From: Enterobacter asburiae
Lineage (GTDB): Bacteria; Pseudomonadota; Gammaproteobacteria; Enterobacterales; Enterobacteriaceae
Length of the DNA: 64,000 nt
Reading direction: 5' to 3'
Assembly: GCF_007035645.1 (NCBI RefSeq)
Contig: NZ_AP019632.1
Span: 2,666,001 to 2,730,000, forward strand
The notes beneath the pieces are model-generated. The model saw only the letters and a list, made by a program, of their open reading frames with translations. It searched no databases and had not been told where the DNA came from. Positions 1 to 9,105 of this stretch are shown here, piece after piece (the first letter of the stretch is position 1; every line of letters starts with the position of its first letter). Both the position numbers and the translations under genes were made by a program.

Positions 1-1
1 T

Positions 2-745
2 CGCGCCGGACAACGCACGCTGATTGACGACGTGTCGCTGACCTTATCTCAGGGCGAGCTGGTGGCGCTGATTGGCCCCAACGGCGCCGGGAAATCAACG
101 CTGTTGCGGCTGCTGACCGGCTACCTTAAACCTGCGGGCGGACGGTGCAGCCTGGCGGGCACACCGCTTGCGGCCTGGCAGCCGAACAGGCTTTCCCGCT
201 ACCGGGCGGTAATGCGCCAGAACACGCAGCTCGGATTTGACTGGCCGGTTGAGGCGGTCGTCGGTATGGGGCGAGCGCCCTGGACCCGCACGCCTGAAGC
301 GACGGTTATTGAGGAGGTCATGGCCGTCACCGGCTGTTTACCGCTGGCGGGCAGGCAGTTTGCCGCACTCTCCGGCGGCGAGCAGCAGCGCATCCAGCTC
401 GCCCGCGCGCTGGCTCAGCTTTGGTGCGACGGCGCGCCGCGCGGCTGGCTGTTCCTTGATGAACCCACGTCTGCAATGGATCTCTATCACCAGCAGCATC
501 TGCTGCGCCTGCTGAAATCCCTGACCCGTCGGGGTCATCTGCACGTTTGCGCGGTGCTGCACGACCTTAATCTGGCGGCGCTGTGGGCGGACCGCATCCT
601 GCTGCTGCATGACGGCAGAATCGTGTCCCAGGGAGCACCGGAAACCGTTTTGCAGGCCGACGCGCTGGCGCGCTGGTACGGCGCGCAGGTTATCGTCGGC
701 AGGCATCCGGCTCACGCCGCGCCGCAGGTGTTTCTCGCCCCCTGA
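2..745 (+). CDS. hmuV: Haem ABC transporter ATP-binding protein HmuV (5' end outside window)
   Basis: ATPase of the HmuTUV haem importer; it acts at the inner face of the cytoplasmic membrane and powers haem uptake from the periplasm. The frame is open from base 2, so the N-terminus lies upstream and the GTG at 32 is internal. Visible in order: Walker [11 protein letters not shown]-loop (VMRQN), ABC signature LSGGE, Walker B LFLDEP and the H-loop VLHDLN. Residues such as LYHQQHLLRLL are typical of Yersinia-type HmuV rather than of siderophore ATPases. The rest of a hmu operon is expected to the left. Its last 34 bases overlap the convergent LysR gene. Family assignment is firm; the substrate is inferred from similarity. 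Confidence 0.9.
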   Translation, partial: RAGQRTLIDDVSLTLSQGELVALIGPNGAGKSTLLRLLTGYLKPAGGRCSLAGTPLAAWQPNRLSRYRAVMRQNTQLGFDWPVEAVVGMGRAPWTRTPEATVIEEVMAVTGCLPLAGRQFAALSGGEQQRIQLARALAQLWCDGAPRGWLFLDEPTSAMDLYHQQHLLRLLKSLTRRGHLHVCAVLHDLNLAALWADRILLLHDGRIVSQGAPETVLQADALARWYGAQVIVGRHPAHAAPQVFLAP

Positions 746-1635
746 TTGGGCTGGTAAAAATCTTTCAGCGTTTCCAGCAGGGCATGCGCCGCTTTAGAGA
801 GCTGCGTGTGCCCTGGATGGATCGCTCCAATGCACTTTTCTATCGGCGGGTTATCCAGCGGAATACAGACCGCGCCCAGCGCCGTCATCTGCGCCTCGCA
901 GAGCGCCGGAACGGCGCTGCCTCCCAGCCCGCTCGCGACCATTCTCCCGACCGTCACCAGCTGATGACTCTCCAGCGCCACGTCCAGCTTTCTGCCGCTT
1001 CGCGCCAGCTCCTCCTCCATCATCAGACGTACCGCCGAAGGGCGCTGCAGGGTGATGAAATCCAGCGTCAGCAGCTCTTCCCATGACAGGCGCTTCTTGC
1101 CTGCCAGCGAGGAATCTTTCGGCACAATGGCCACAAACCTGTCGAGGCCCAGCGGGGTAAACAGCAGGTTGTGCGTTGGCGCGGGCTCAAAGGCGATCCC
1201 CATCTCGACCCGCCCTTCCCGCACCATCTCTATCACCTGCTCGTTAATGACATCATGCACGGTGACGTTGATCCCGGCATGGCGATCGCGAAACGCTTTT
1301 AGCACCTCGGGCAGGACATTCGCGGCAAACGATGGCATGGCCGCAACCGAAATTTTACCGCGCTGCAGGGTAAAGCACTGGTGCATCGCCTCTTCGACGT
1401 TATCCCAGTCGGCAAGCAGCTGGCGCGCCATCGGCAAAAACGTCTCTCCCTCCTGCGTCAGCGCGACCTTGCGCGTGCTCCGCTGCAGCAGCGGTCCGCC
1501 GAGCGCATCCTCCAGCGCTTTAATCGTCAGGCTCAGGGCCGGCTGGGAAAGATTCAGCCGTTCGCTGGCGTGCGCGAAATTGAGAGTGTGAGCTACCGCT
1601 AAAAACGCGCGTAACTGTTTGACACTCATTCTCAT
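712..1635 (-). CDS. LysR-family transcriptional regulator, probable regulator of the adjacent 3-hydroxybutyrate operon
   Basis: A 307-residue LysR-type regulator: an N-terminal winged helix-turn-helix (about residues 3-62, with the typical LNLSQPALSLTIKALE stretch) followed by a periplasmic-binding-like effector domain (about 90-295). It is transcribed away from the scoAB operon, the usual arrangement for a LysR gene and its target, so the effector is plausibly a ketone body or its CoA ester (inference). The ATG at 1635 has an AGGA six bases upstream; a second in-frame ATG at 1629 is possible. A 32-bp inverted repeat starts 9 bases upstream of the start codon, which suggests autoregulation. 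The 3' end overlaps hmuV tail to tail by 34 bases. I do not recognise a named orthologue. Confidence 0.88.
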   Translation of the reverse strand: MRMSVKQLRAFLAVAHTLNFAHASERLNLSQPALSLTIKALEDALGGPLLQRSTRKVALTQEGETFLPMARQLLADWDNVEEAMHQCFTLQRGKISVAAMPSFAANVLPEVLKAFRDRHAGINVTVHDVINEQVIEMVREGRVEMGIAFEPAPTHNLLFTPLGLDRFVAIVPKDSSLAGKKRLSWEELLTLDFITLQRPSAVRLMMEEELARSGRKLDVALESHQLVTVGRMVASGLGGSAVPALCEAQMTALGAVCIPLDNPPIEKCIGAIHPGHTQLSKAAHALLETLKDFYQPNQGARNTCGAA

Positions 1636-1643
1636 TTTTCATC

Positions 1644-1675
1644 CTGTTAACTAATTGAAAAAATTTAGTTAACAG
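1644..1675. promoter_or_regulatory. Perfect 11-bp inverted repeat, candidate LysR operator
   Basis: CTGTTAACTAA (1644-1654) and TTAGTTAACAG (1665-1675) form a perfect inverted repeat around an AT-rich 10-base spacer. It lies in the divergent intergenic region between the LysR gene and scoA, contains the T-N11-A spacing typical of LysR sites, and sits against the LysR start codon. It is therefore the best candidate for the regulator's recognition site. Binding is inferred. Confidence 0.6.
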
Positions 1676-1692
1676 TAAATTAATAAAAAAAC

Positions 1693-1731
1693 CAAATGAG
1701 TGGGTCACAAATTCAAAATTAACAAATGAGT
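1693..1731 (+). repeat. Direct repeat CAAATGAGT x2, 30 bases apart
   Basis: CAAATGAGT occurs at 1693-1701 and again at 1723-1731, a period of 30 bases (about three helical turns), within the AT-rich leader of the scoAB operon. It could be an activator or secondary regulator site; its function is unknown. Confidence 0.5.
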
Positions 1732-1775
1732 CGCCGCCCCTAATGATACCGGCACGGATAACGGGAGGGATGACT

Positions 1776-2483
1776 ATGGCTGGACTGGACAAGCGCGTCG
1801 GCAGCTATGCGCAGGCGCTGGAAGGGCTGACGGACGGAATGACCTTGCTGGCGGGCGGCTTCGGCCTGTGCGGGATTCCGGAGAACCTGATTGCAGAGGT
1901 CAGACGCCGTCAGGTGAAAGATCTGACGGTGGTATCAAACAACTGCGGCGTGGACGGTTTCGGTCTCGGGATACTGCTCGAAACGCGGCAGGTTCGCAAA
2001 GTGGTGGCCTCTTACGTCGGCGAGAACGCCCTGTTCGAGCGGCAGGTGCTGAGCGGCGAACTGGAGATTGAACTCACGCCTCAGGGCACGCTGGCGGAAA
2101 AGGTGCGCGCGGGCGGCGCGGGTATTCCGGCATTTTACACGGCCACCGGCTACGGCACGCCCGTGGCTGCCGGCAAAGACGTGCGCCAGTTTTCGGGGAA
2201 GCACTACATCCTTGAAGAGGCCATTACCGGCGATTTCGCGCTCATTAAGGGCTGGAAAGCGGACTGGTACGGCAACGTTGTCTATCGGCATACCGCGCAA
2301 AATTTTAATCCGCTGATGGCAACGGCGGGCCGGATAACGGTCGTTGAGGTGGAAGAGATTGTTGCACCGGGCGAGCTGCCCCCGTCGGCCATTCATACCC
2401 CGGGAATTTACGTCGACAGGCTGATTGTCGGCCAGTTTGAAAAACGCATTGAACAGCGCACCCTGCGCGCGGAAGGAGTTTGA
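1776..2483 (+). CDS. scoA: 3-oxoacid CoA-transferase subunit A
   Basis: Alpha subunit of succinyl-CoA:3-oxoacid CoA-transferase, which moves CoA from succinyl-CoA to acetoacetate. The protein (235 residues from ATG 1776) has the family signature [13 protein letters not shown] near the N-terminus and [12 protein letters not shown], and resembles Bacillus subtilis ScoA more than E. coli AtoD. A GGGAGG seven bases before ATG 1776 favours this start over the in-frame ATGs at 1770 and 1743. First gene of a five-gene operon; scoB starts 2 bases after its stop, so the two subunits are probably translated together. Confidence 0.9.
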   Translation: MAGLDKRVGSYAQALEGLTDGMTLLAGGFGLCGIPENLIAEVRRRQVKDLTVVSNNCGVDGFGLGILLETRQVRKVVASYVGENALFERQVLSGELEIELTPQGTLAEKVRAGGAGIPAFYTATGYGTPVAAGKDVRQFSGKHYILEEAITGDFALIKGWKADWYGNVVYRHTAQNFNPLMATAGRITVVEVEEIVAPGELPPSAIHTPGIYVDRLIVGQFEKRIEQRTLRAEGV

Positions 2484-2485
2484 CG

Positions 2486-3142
2486 ATGTTAACCCGTGAA
2501 CAGATGGCCATGCGCGTCGCCCGCGAGCTGCGCGACGGGTATTACGTCAACCTGGGGATCGGCATCCCTACCCTGGTGGCGAACTACATTCCGGACGGAA
2601 TGGACGTGATGCTCCAGTCGGAAAACGGACTGCTGGGGATGGGGGCTTTTCCTGACGAGCAGAGCCTTGACGCCGACATGATCAACGCCGGTAAACAGAC
2701 CGTAACCGCGCGCACCGGCGCGGCCATTTTCGACTCGGCCCAGTCGTTTGCCATGATCCGCGGCGGTCATGTGGATCTGACCGTGCTGGGCGCGTTTGAA
2801 GTGGACGTCGAGGGCAATATCGCCTCGTGGATGATCCCCGGAAAGATGGTCAAGGGCATGGGCGGCGCGATGGATCTCGTGGCCGGGGCGCAGAACATCA
2901 TTGTGGTGATGACCCACGCGTCGAAAAACGGTGAATCAAAGCTGCTGCCGCGCTGCACGCTGCCGCTCACGGGCGCGGGCTGTATCCGTCGGGTCCTCAC
3001 CGACCTCGCTTTGCTGGAGATCGAGGACGGCGCGTTCATCCTGCGGGAATACGCTCCCGGCGTCAGTATCGACGAAATTGCGGCTAAGACAGCCGGGAAA
3101 ATGATTGTGGCGGACGACGTTCGCGAGATGCGCTTCAACTGA
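2486..3142 (+). CDS. scoB: 3-oxoacid CoA-transferase subunit B
   Basis: Beta subunit of the acetoacetate:succinyl-CoA transferase, 218 residues. It carries the catalytic glutamate in the motif SENGLLG (E46), which in this family forms the glutamyl-CoA thioester intermediate, and the glycine-rich stretch NLGIGIPT. The start at ATG 2486 is set by GGAAGGAG seven bases upstream; a TTG six bases earlier is less likely. It lies between scoA and the thiolase gene. The pair should activate acetoacetate in the cytoplasm at the expense of succinyl-CoA. Confidence 0.92.
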   Translation: MLTREQMAMRVARELRDGYYVNLGIGIPTLVANYIPDGMDVMLQSENGLLGMGAFPDEQSLDADMINAGKQTVTARTGAAIFDSAQSFAMIRGGHVDLTVLGAFEVDVEGNIASWMIPGKMVKGMGGAMDLVAGAQNIIVVMTHASKNGESKLLPRCTLPLTGAGCIRRVLTDLALLEIEDGAFILREYAPGVSIDEIAAKTAGKMIVADDVREMRFN

Positions 3143-3151
3143 GGACTCACG

Positions 3152-4333
3152 ATGAAAGAAGTCATGATTGTCGGGGCAACGCGGACCCCCATAGGCAGTT
3201 TTCGCGGCTCGCTATCGTCCCTTTCAGCGGTTGAGCTAGGGGCCGTAGCGGTGCGGCACCTGCTGGAGAACAGCGATCTTCGCGAAGAACAGGTAGATGA
3301 ACTGATTTTCGGACAGGTGCTGACGGCGGGATGCGGGCAAAACCCCGCGCGTCAGACGGCCATCGCCGCCGGATTACCCGTCAGCACGCCGGCGACAACG
3401 GTCAACCTGGTCTGCGGCGCGGGCCTAAAAGCGGTGCAGCTCGCCGCGCAGGCGATCCGCTGCGGCGACGCGGACATGGCTATCGCTGGCGGTCAGGAGA
3501 GCATGAGCAACGCTCCCTATCTGCTGGACGGCGCGCGTGCAGGGCTCCGTTTTGGCCATACGGGCCTGCAGGACAGCATGATTACCGACGGCCTGTGGGA
3601 CGCGTTCAACGATTACCACATGGGGATTACCGCTGAAAACGTCGCCCGGGAGAATGCCATTTCCCGCGAGCAGCAGGACGCCTTCGCTGCCCGGTCGCAG
3701 CACAAAGCGGCCTCCGCCATCGAAGCGGGTAGCTTTGACGCCGAGATAGCGCCGGTGACGGTGAAACAGGGCAAAAAACCGCCGCTTATCGTCCGCCGTG
3801 ACGAACAGCCCCGGCCAGGCACCACCGCTGAGCAGCTGGCGCAGCTGCGCCCCGCCTTTTTGCAGGCGGAAGGCACGGTCACGGCCGGAAATGCGTCGAC
3901 GCTCAACGACGGTGCCGCCGCGGTGCTGCTGATGAGCGGCGAAAAGGCGCGGGAGAGCGGTTTGCCGATCCTCGGTCGCATCGTGAGCTACGCCGTGACG
4001 GGCGTTGACCCGTCGGTAATGGGCATCGGTCCGGTCAGCGCCTGCCGGACGGCGCTGGCGCGGGCGGGCTGGACGCTCGATGACGTGGATCTCATTGAAG
4101 CCAATGAAGCCTTTGCCGCCCAGGCGCTGGCGGTAGGCAAGCAGCTCGGCTGGGATGAGCGCAGGGTGAACGTTAACGGCGGCGCTATCGCCCTGGGTCA
4201 TCCGATTGGCGCCTCCGGCTGCCGCATCCTCGTGACGCTGCTGTACGAAATGCAGCGCCGTGACGTCAAAAAAGGGCTCGTCACCCTGTGCGTGGGCGGC
4301 GGGCAAGGCATTGCTCTGACCGTCGAGCGTTAA
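3152..4333 (+). CDS. Acetyl-CoA acetyltransferase (thiolase II type)
   Basis: A 393-residue thiolase of the biosynthetic/acetoacetyl type; in this operon it most likely cleaves acetoacetyl-CoA to two acetyl-CoA. All three catalytic elements are present: the acyl-accepting cysteine in NLVCGAG (C88), histidine in GHPIGASG (about H350) and the second cysteine in CVGGGQG (about C380), plus the NEAFA motif. Length and motifs resemble E. coli AtoB. It starts 9 bases after scoB and precedes the permease gene by 44 bases, consistent with one transcript. Confidence 0.92.
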   Translation: MKEVMIVGATRTPIGSFRGSLSSLSAVELGAVAVRHLLENSDLREEQVDELIFGQVLTAGCGQNPARQTAIAAGLPVSTPATTVNLVCGAGLKAVQLAAQAIRCGDADMAIAGGQESMSNAPYLLDGARAGLRFGHTGLQDSMITDGLWDAFNDYHMGITAENVARENAISREQQDAFAARSQHKAASAIEAGSFDAEIAPVTVKQGKKPPLIVRRDEQPRPGTTAEQLAQLRPAFLQAEGTVTAGNASTLNDGAAAVLLMSGEKARESGLPILGRIVSYAVTGVDPSVMGIGPVSACRTALARAGWTLDDVDLIEANEAFAAQALAVGKQLGWDERRVNVNGGAIALGHPIGASGCRILVTLLYEMQRRDVKKGLVTLCVGGGQGIALTVER

Positions 4334-4377
4334 GCATCTCGTTGATACCCGAATAATAATTAAAGTGAGGAGTCGTA

Positions 4378-5769
4378 ATGAGCGTGTTAATTGCCCTGGC
4401 GGCGCTGGCGCTGCTGATGCTGGCGGCCTATCGCGGATACAGCGTTATTTTGTTTGCGCCGATTGCGGCGCTCGGCGCCGTGCTGCTGACCGATCCGGGT
4501 GCCGTCGGCCCGACGTTTACCGGCCTGTTTATGGAAAAGATGGTGGGCTTCGTCAAGCTCTACTTCCCTGTGTTCCTGCTGGGGGCCGTTTTCGGCAAGC
4601 TGATTGAGCTTTCCGGTTTCTCACGATCTATCGTCGCGGCCGCGATTCAGATCCTCGGTCGTCGCCACGCCATTCCGGTGATCGTCCTGGTGTGCGCGCT
4701 GTTAACCTACGGCGGCGTGTCGCTGTTCGTGGTGGCGTTTGCGGTTTACCCTTTTGCCGCGGAACTGTTCCGCCAGAGCGGCATCCCCAAGCGGCTGATC
4801 CCGGCCACCGTGGCGCTGGGGGCGTTTTCGTTTACCATGGACGCCCTGCCCGGCACGCCGCAGATCCAGAATATCATCCCCACCAGCTTCTTTGGCACAA
4901 ACGCCTGGGCCGCGCCGTGGCTGGGGCTTATCGGCTCTCTGTTTATTATCGTTTTTGGCCTGCTCTGGCTGGAGCGCCAGCGTCGTAAGGCGTTCAATAA
5001 CAACGAGGGCTACGGCACGGATCTGAAAAATGAACCCGAGACGCCGGATAACATTAACCTTCCGCACCCGCTTATTGCTATCTCCCCGCTGCTTGTGGTG
5101 GGCATACTGAACCTGCTGTTTACCCGCTGGATCCCCGGCTGGTACGGCACGACCCACGAGCTTACTCTGCCCGGCCTGGCGAAACCGATTGTGACCGAGG
5201 TGGGCAAGATCACCGCCATCTGGGCCGTCGAGGCTGCGCTGATCTCCGGTATCGTGCTGGTGCTGATTTTTGGCTTTCGCAATATTCGGGGTCGTCTGGC
5301 TGAAGGCAGCCGGACCGCGGTGAGCGGTGCCATTCTGGCGGCGATGAATACCGCCTCGGAATACGGTTTCGGCGCGGTGATCGCCGCCCTGCCCGGGTTC
5401 CTGGTGTTATCCAAAGCGCTGGCGGCCATCCCGAATCCGCTGCTGAATGAGGCCATCAGCGTGACGGTGCTTGCGGGGATCACCGGCTCGGCGTCCGGCG
5501 GGATGAGCATTGCCCTCGCCGCCATGTCAGACTCGTTTATCGCCGCCGCCCACGCCGCCAATATCCCGCTTGAGGTGCTGCACCGCGTGGCCTCGATGGC
5601 GAGCGGGGGGATGGATACCCTTCCCCATAACGGCGCGGTGATTACCCTGCTGGCGATTACCGGCCTGAGCCATCGTCAGGCCTACGGCGGCATTTTCGCT
5701 ATCACCCTCATTAAAAGTCTGGCAGTGCTTTTTGTCATTGCCGTGTTCTATCTGACCGGCATTGTGTAA
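4378..5769 (+). CDS. GntP-family permease, probable 3-hydroxybutyrate/acetoacetate importer
   Basis: A 463-residue inner-membrane protein with about 12 hydrophobic segments, of the GntP gluconate/H+ symporter family. Its context (CoA-transferase, thiolase, hydroxybutyrate dehydrogenase) matches the Bacillus subtilis yxjC-scoA-scoB-yxjF cluster, where the GntP-type YxjC accompanies the same enzymes. That points to a small hydroxy- or keto-acid as substrate rather than gluconate (inference). A hydrophilic loop near residues 200-225 (rich in N, E, D) separates two membrane halves. GAGGAG precedes the ATG. The stop lies 10 bases before the next start codon. Confidence 0.85.
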   Translation: MSVLIALAALALLMLAAYRGYSVILFAPIAALGAVLLTDPGAVGPTFTGLFMEKMVGFVKLYFPVFLLGAVFGKLIELSGFSRSIVAAAIQILGRRHAIPVIVLVCALLTYGGVSLFVVAFAVYPFAAELFRQSGIPKRLIPATVALGAFSFTMDALPGTPQIQNIIPTSFFGTNAWAAPWLGLIGSLFIIVFGLLWLERQRRKAFNNNEGYGTDLKNEPETPDNINLPHPLIAISPLLVVGILNLLFTRWIPGWYGTTHELTLPGLAKPIVTEVGKITAIWAVEAALISGIVLVLIFGFRNIRGRLAEGSRTAVSGAILAAMNTASEYGFGAVIAALPGFLVLSKALAAIPNPLLNEAISVTVLAGITGSASGGMSIALAAMSDSFIAAAHAANIPLEVLHRVASMASGGMDTLPHNGAVITLLAITGLSHRQAYGGIFAITLIKSLAVLFVIAVFYLTGIV

Positions 5770-5779
5770 GGAGAGAAAG

Positions 5780-6550
5780 ATGAATCTGAACGGTAAGACC
5801 GCGCTGGTGACGGGCTCGACCAGCGGCATTGGACTTGGGATCGCCCGCGTGCTGGCGAAGGCCGGAGCGCAGCTGATCCTCAACGGTTTCGGCGACAGCG
5901 AATCAGCAAGAGAAGAGATTGCGCAACTGGGCAAAAAGCCGGGCTATCACGATGCGGACCTGCGTGACGTGCTGCAAATTGAAGCCATGATGCGCTACGC
6001 CGAATCGCAGTTTGGCGGCGTGGACATTCTTGTCAACAACGCCGGGATACAGCATGTCGCCCCGGTTGATGCGTTTCCGGTGGAGAAATGGAACGACATT
6101 ATCGCCATTAATCTCTCCTCGGTATTTCACACCAGCCGGCTGGCGCTGCCAGCCATGCGCGAGAAAAACTGGGGGCGCATCATCAATATCGCCTCCGTTC
6201 ACGGGCTGGTCGCGTCAAAAGAGAAGTCAGCCTACGTGGCCGCCAAGCATGGCGTAGTGGGCTTTACGAAATCGCTGGCGCTGGAAACTGCCCGCACCGG
6301 TATTACCGCCAACACCATCTGCCCCGGCTGGGTACTGACGCCGCTGGTGCAACAGCAAATCGACCAGCGCATCGCTGAAGGCGTCCCGCCGGAGCTGGCT
6401 CGCGATCGGCTTCTCGCGGAGAAACAGCCTTCGGGCGAGTTTGTTACCCCGGAGCAGCTGGGTGAACTGGCGCTGTTTTTGTGCAGCGATGGCGCCGTGA
6501 ACGTTCGCGGCGCCGCGTGGAATATGGATGGCGGCTGGGTTGCGCAGTAA
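5780..6550 (+). CDS. D-3-hydroxybutyrate dehydrogenase (short-chain dehydrogenase)
   Basis: A 256-residue short-chain dehydrogenase/reductase predicted to oxidise D-3-hydroxybutyrate to acetoacetate with NAD+. It has the nucleotide-binding TGSTSGIG (residues 11-18), NNAG (87-90), and the catalytic Ser139, Tyr152 and Lys156 (YVAAK). The C-terminal half, with NTICPGWVLTPLV and a Q/E-rich lid, is characteristic of bacterial hydroxybutyrate dehydrogenases. The ATG at 5780 follows AAGGAGAG. Last gene of the operon; a REP-type hairpin follows directly. The assignment rests on family motifs and neighbours, so a related hydroxyacid substrate cannot be excluded. Confidence 0.9.
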   Translation: MNLNGKTALVTGSTSGIGLGIARVLAKAGAQLILNGFGDSESAREEIAQLGKKPGYHDADLRDVLQIEAMMRYAESQFGGVDILVNNAGIQHVAPVDAFPVEKWNDIIAINLSSVFHTSRLALPAMREKNWGRIINIASVHGLVASKEKSAYVAAKHGVVGFTKSLALETARTGITANTICPGWVLTPLVQQQIDQRIAEGVPPELARDRLLAEKQPSGEFVTPEQLGELALFLCSDGAVNVRGAAWNMDGGWVAQ

Positions 6551-6551
6551 T

Positions 6552-6587
6552 TTTTGCCGGGTAAGGCGACGCCGCCACCCGGCAAAA
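6552..6587. repeat. REP-type palindrome, possible bidirectional terminator
   Basis: TTTTGCCGGGT and ACCCGGCAAAA enclose a GC-rich centre, the classical enterobacterial REP layout. It fills the 40-base gap between the convergent hydroxybutyrate dehydrogenase and selO genes and, with terminal T and A runs, could end transcription from both sides. Confidence 0.75.
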
Positions 6588-6590
6588 TCG

Positions 6591-8033
6591 CTAGCTTGAG
6601 CAGCTGACCTCCAGCCGCTTGCCCCAGTCAGGCGGGCGGCTGACGTAGTCATCATCCCGGTCGGCAAACGGCGTGCGCAGCGCCAGATGCAAACGGTGTA
6701 GTTCGTCGTATTCACCCTGCTCTGCCTGCTCAATCGCCCGCTGCGCCAGCCAGTTGCGCAACACCATCGCTGGATTCGTCGCGTTCATCTGCGTCTGTCG
6801 GACAGCGTCATCTACCTGCTCCTGCTGCAGCCGCGCGCGGTAAGTGGCAAACCAGTCGTCAAACGCCTGTCTGTCAATAAACTCGTCGCGCAGCGGTGAG
6901 GCCGCACTGTGCTGCTCCGTCTGGCTCAGCATCCGGAAGGTACGGGTATAATCGCTGCCCTCGCGCGCCATCAGGGCAAACAGACCGTTGAGAATGTCGT
7001 TATCGCCCCTCTCCTGCGTCATCAGCCCCAGCTTGTTGCGCATCAGCGTGCCATATTCTCGCAGCAATATGTCCTGATAGCTGTCGAGCGCATCATTGAG
7101 GGCATCTACGTCGATGAACGGCGACAGGGTTTGCGCAAGCCGCTGCAGGTTCCACAGGCCAACCGCTGGCTGATTATCAAAGCTGTAACGTCCCTGATAG
7201 TCGGAGTGGTTGCAGATATAGCCAGGCTGATAATCGTCCAGGAAACCAAACGGACCGTAATCAAAGGTCAGCCCCAGGATCGACATGTTGTCCGTATTCA
7301 TGACGCCATGCGCAAAGCCCACCGTTTGCCAGCGGGCAATCAGGCTTGCGGTACGGGCAACCACATCCCTGAACCAGAGAACGTATTTATCCGCCTCGTT
7401 CTGCAAATGCGCCCAGTGGTGACGAATGGCAAAATCAGCCAGCTGGCGAACCTTGTCCGGCTCGCGGCGATAGTAAAAGTGCTCGAAATGGCCGAAGCGC
7501 AAATGGCTTTGCGCAATACGCATCAGCATTGCCCCTTTTTCCACCGTTTCGCGCGCTACCGGCGTATCGCTGGTGATAATCGACAGCGCGCGCGTAGTGG
7601 GAATACCCAGGGCATGCATCGCTTCGGACGCCAGGCACTCGCGAATCGTTGAACGCAGCACCGCGCGCCCGTCGCCCATTCGCGAATAGGGAGTAAGGCC
7701 TGCCCCTTTCAGGTGCCAGTCAACCGTTCCCCCGTTGGGAAGCCGTTGTTCGCCGAGCAGGATCCCCCTGCCGTCGCCCAACTGCCCCGCCCAGACGCCA
7801 AACTGATGTCCGCTATAGACCTGAGCCAGAGGTTGCATCCCGGCGAGAAGCGTTTCACCGCCCCAGACGCCAGCGCCCTCTGAAAGCTGAAACAGCTCAG
7901 GCGGAATGGCCAGCTCTTCTGCAAGCGAATCGTTATGCCAGATAAGGCGTGAATTTTGTAACGGTGTTGGTTTGAGTGCGGTGTAAAAGCCAGGCAACTC
8001 GTCATGCCAGTGAGCAGTAAAAGACAGGGTCAT
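6591..8033 (-). CDS. selO: Protein adenylyltransferase SelO (YdiU)
   Basis: A 480-residue pseudokinase-fold enzyme that transfers AMP from ATP to protein hydroxyls (AMPylation), linked in E. coli and Salmonella to redox and stress responses. Sequence shows [15 protein letters not shown], the conserved GVMNTDNMS and [11 protein letters not shown] motifs of the active site, and the C-terminal CSS tail where some homologues carry selenocysteine. The start at 8033 is preceded by AGGAGG and matches the E. coli N-terminus (MTLSF). It faces the ketone-body operon and lies downstream of ydiV on the same strand, as in E. coli. Confidence 0.96.
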   Translation of the reverse strand: MTLSFTAHWHDELPGFYTALKPTPLQNSRLIWHNDSLAEELAIPPELFQLSEGAGVWGGETLLAGMQPLAQVYSGHQFGVWAGQLGDGRGILLGEQRLPNGGTVDWHLKGAGLTPYSRMGDGRAVLRSTIRECLASEAMHALGIPTTRALSIITSDTPVARETVEKGAMLMRIAQSHLRFGHFEHFYYRREPDKVRQLADFAIRHHWAHLQNEADKYVLWFRDVVARTASLIARWQTVGFAHGVMNTDNMSILGLTFDYGPFGFLDDYQPGYICNHSDYQGRYSFDNQPAVGLWNLQRLAQTLSPFIDVDALNDALDSYQDILLREYGTLMRNKLGLMTQERGDNDILNGLFALMAREGSDYTRTFRMLSQTEQHSAASPLRDEFIDRQAFDDWFATYRARLQQEQVDDAVRQTQMNATNPAMVLRNWLAQRAIEQAEQGEYDELHRLHLALRTPFADRDDDYVSRPPDWGKRLEVSCSS

Positions 8034-8094
8034 AAGTCCTCCTGCTTTTAGTGTAGAGGGTTTACCCGGACTTAAACACGGGCGAAAACAAGGG

Positions 8095-8811
8095 TTATCG
8101 CTGCTGAACCAGCGATGTAACGTGCTCCGCAGAGACGGCTGGCCAGAGTGCGCCCTGCATGGCGCCAAAATTGAAGGACAAAACGCGTTGCAACAGGCCG
8201 TGGTCGTCAATGCCCGAGACGATCACTGACTGGCAGTGCGGCGTGATTTGCCAGAGGATGGCGCGCATAAAGGGCTCAAAAGAGAGCTCCGGGGCACGCT
8301 GCTGAATGAAGCCTTTGTCGAGAATAACCCGTTTAAATAATCCATCATAGACCGCTTTGAGCGATGCGGCACCTGCGCCAAAGTTTGCCAGGACCAACGG
8401 GAAATGGATTGCCATTCTCGCCAGCTGCAGATCGTCCTTTCCGTTATTTAAACCTGGATAATTCTCATTAACAGTAAACTCAAGAAACGGGTAACGCTCA
8501 AGGATTGAAACAGCGTTTCCATTACTTAATAAAAATTCAACTATTGCAGGTGTAATATTGATCCATGCAATTAACTGATGCTGAATAAAAAACAGTTTAC
8601 AGGTATCAAGCAATTGCAATTTTTCGTTAAACAGCACTAACTCTTCAGCTGCTGAAAGCCGAGGGATAACGAGCTCAGTGGGGATCCGCACATCGCTGCC
8701 GACGCCAGTAAAGTTAACCAGAACCTCTAAACCTTTAAGCTCCCCTGCGCTATTACGAGCAGGCAGAAGCAGCAGTTCAGACTGGTAAGCATTATCTAGC
8801 GTAATAATCAT
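8095..8811 (-). CDS. ydiV: EAL-like anti-FlhDC factor YdiV
   Basis: A 238-residue degenerate EAL-domain protein. In E. coli and Salmonella YdiV (RflP) binds the flagellar master regulator FlhD4C2 and represses motility, with no c-di-GMP phosphodiesterase activity. The sequence keeps the family's fold signatures ([28 protein letters not shown]) but not the catalytic EAL glutamate motif. The last ~70 residues end in the typical [15 protein letters not shown]. The C-terminal region is GC-richer than the AT-rich upstream part. It reads toward selO across 61 bases. Confidence 0.93.
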   Translation of the reverse strand: MIITLDNAYQSELLLLPARNSAGELKGLEVLVNFTGVGSDVRIPTELVIPRLSAAEELVLFNEKLQLLDTCKLFFIQHQLIAWINITPAIVEFLLSNGNAVSILERYPFLEFTVNENYPGLNNGKDDLQLARMAIHFPLVLANFGAGAASLKAVYDGLFKRVILDKGFIQQRAPELSFEPFMRAILWQITPHCQSVIVSGIDDHGLLQRVLSFNFGAMQGALWPAVSAEHVTSLVQQR

Positions 8812-9105
8812 TGCACTCGCTCCGCATTAAAGATGAGAGAGGACATCCTGGAGCAATTGCCGACACAATTCCACTGTCTTGATTTTAATAAGATTAATTT
8901 CATTAGTTCCGTATTTATTTTCAGATTTATCCCTGAATCTAAAATAATTTTATCCTGGTTGCCGAATAATAGCCAGTTTTAGATAAAACAGACACATGCA
9001 GGATTCGCTAATTTTAGATAAATTTAACTTTAAGCATCTTATTTGAGAAAAAACGGCATGATTTATTAGATACCATGCCGTCATAAGAGAAGTGTCTGAC
9101 AAAGA
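8812..9105. other. AT-rich intergenic region between nlpC and ydiV
   Basis: About 290 bases without a convincing gene. It holds the presumed ydiV promoter, a direct repeat TTTTAGATAAA at 8977-8987 and 9012-9022 (35 bases apart), and the nlpC terminator hairpin at its right end. Confidence 0.6.
9047..9081 (-). terminator. Rho-independent terminator of nlpC
   Basis: ACGGCATG (9053-9060) pairs with CATGCCGT (9074-9081); on the minus strand the hairpin is followed by a run of T (A-run at 9048-9053). It lies 25 bases past the nlpC stop codon. Confidence 0.8.
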
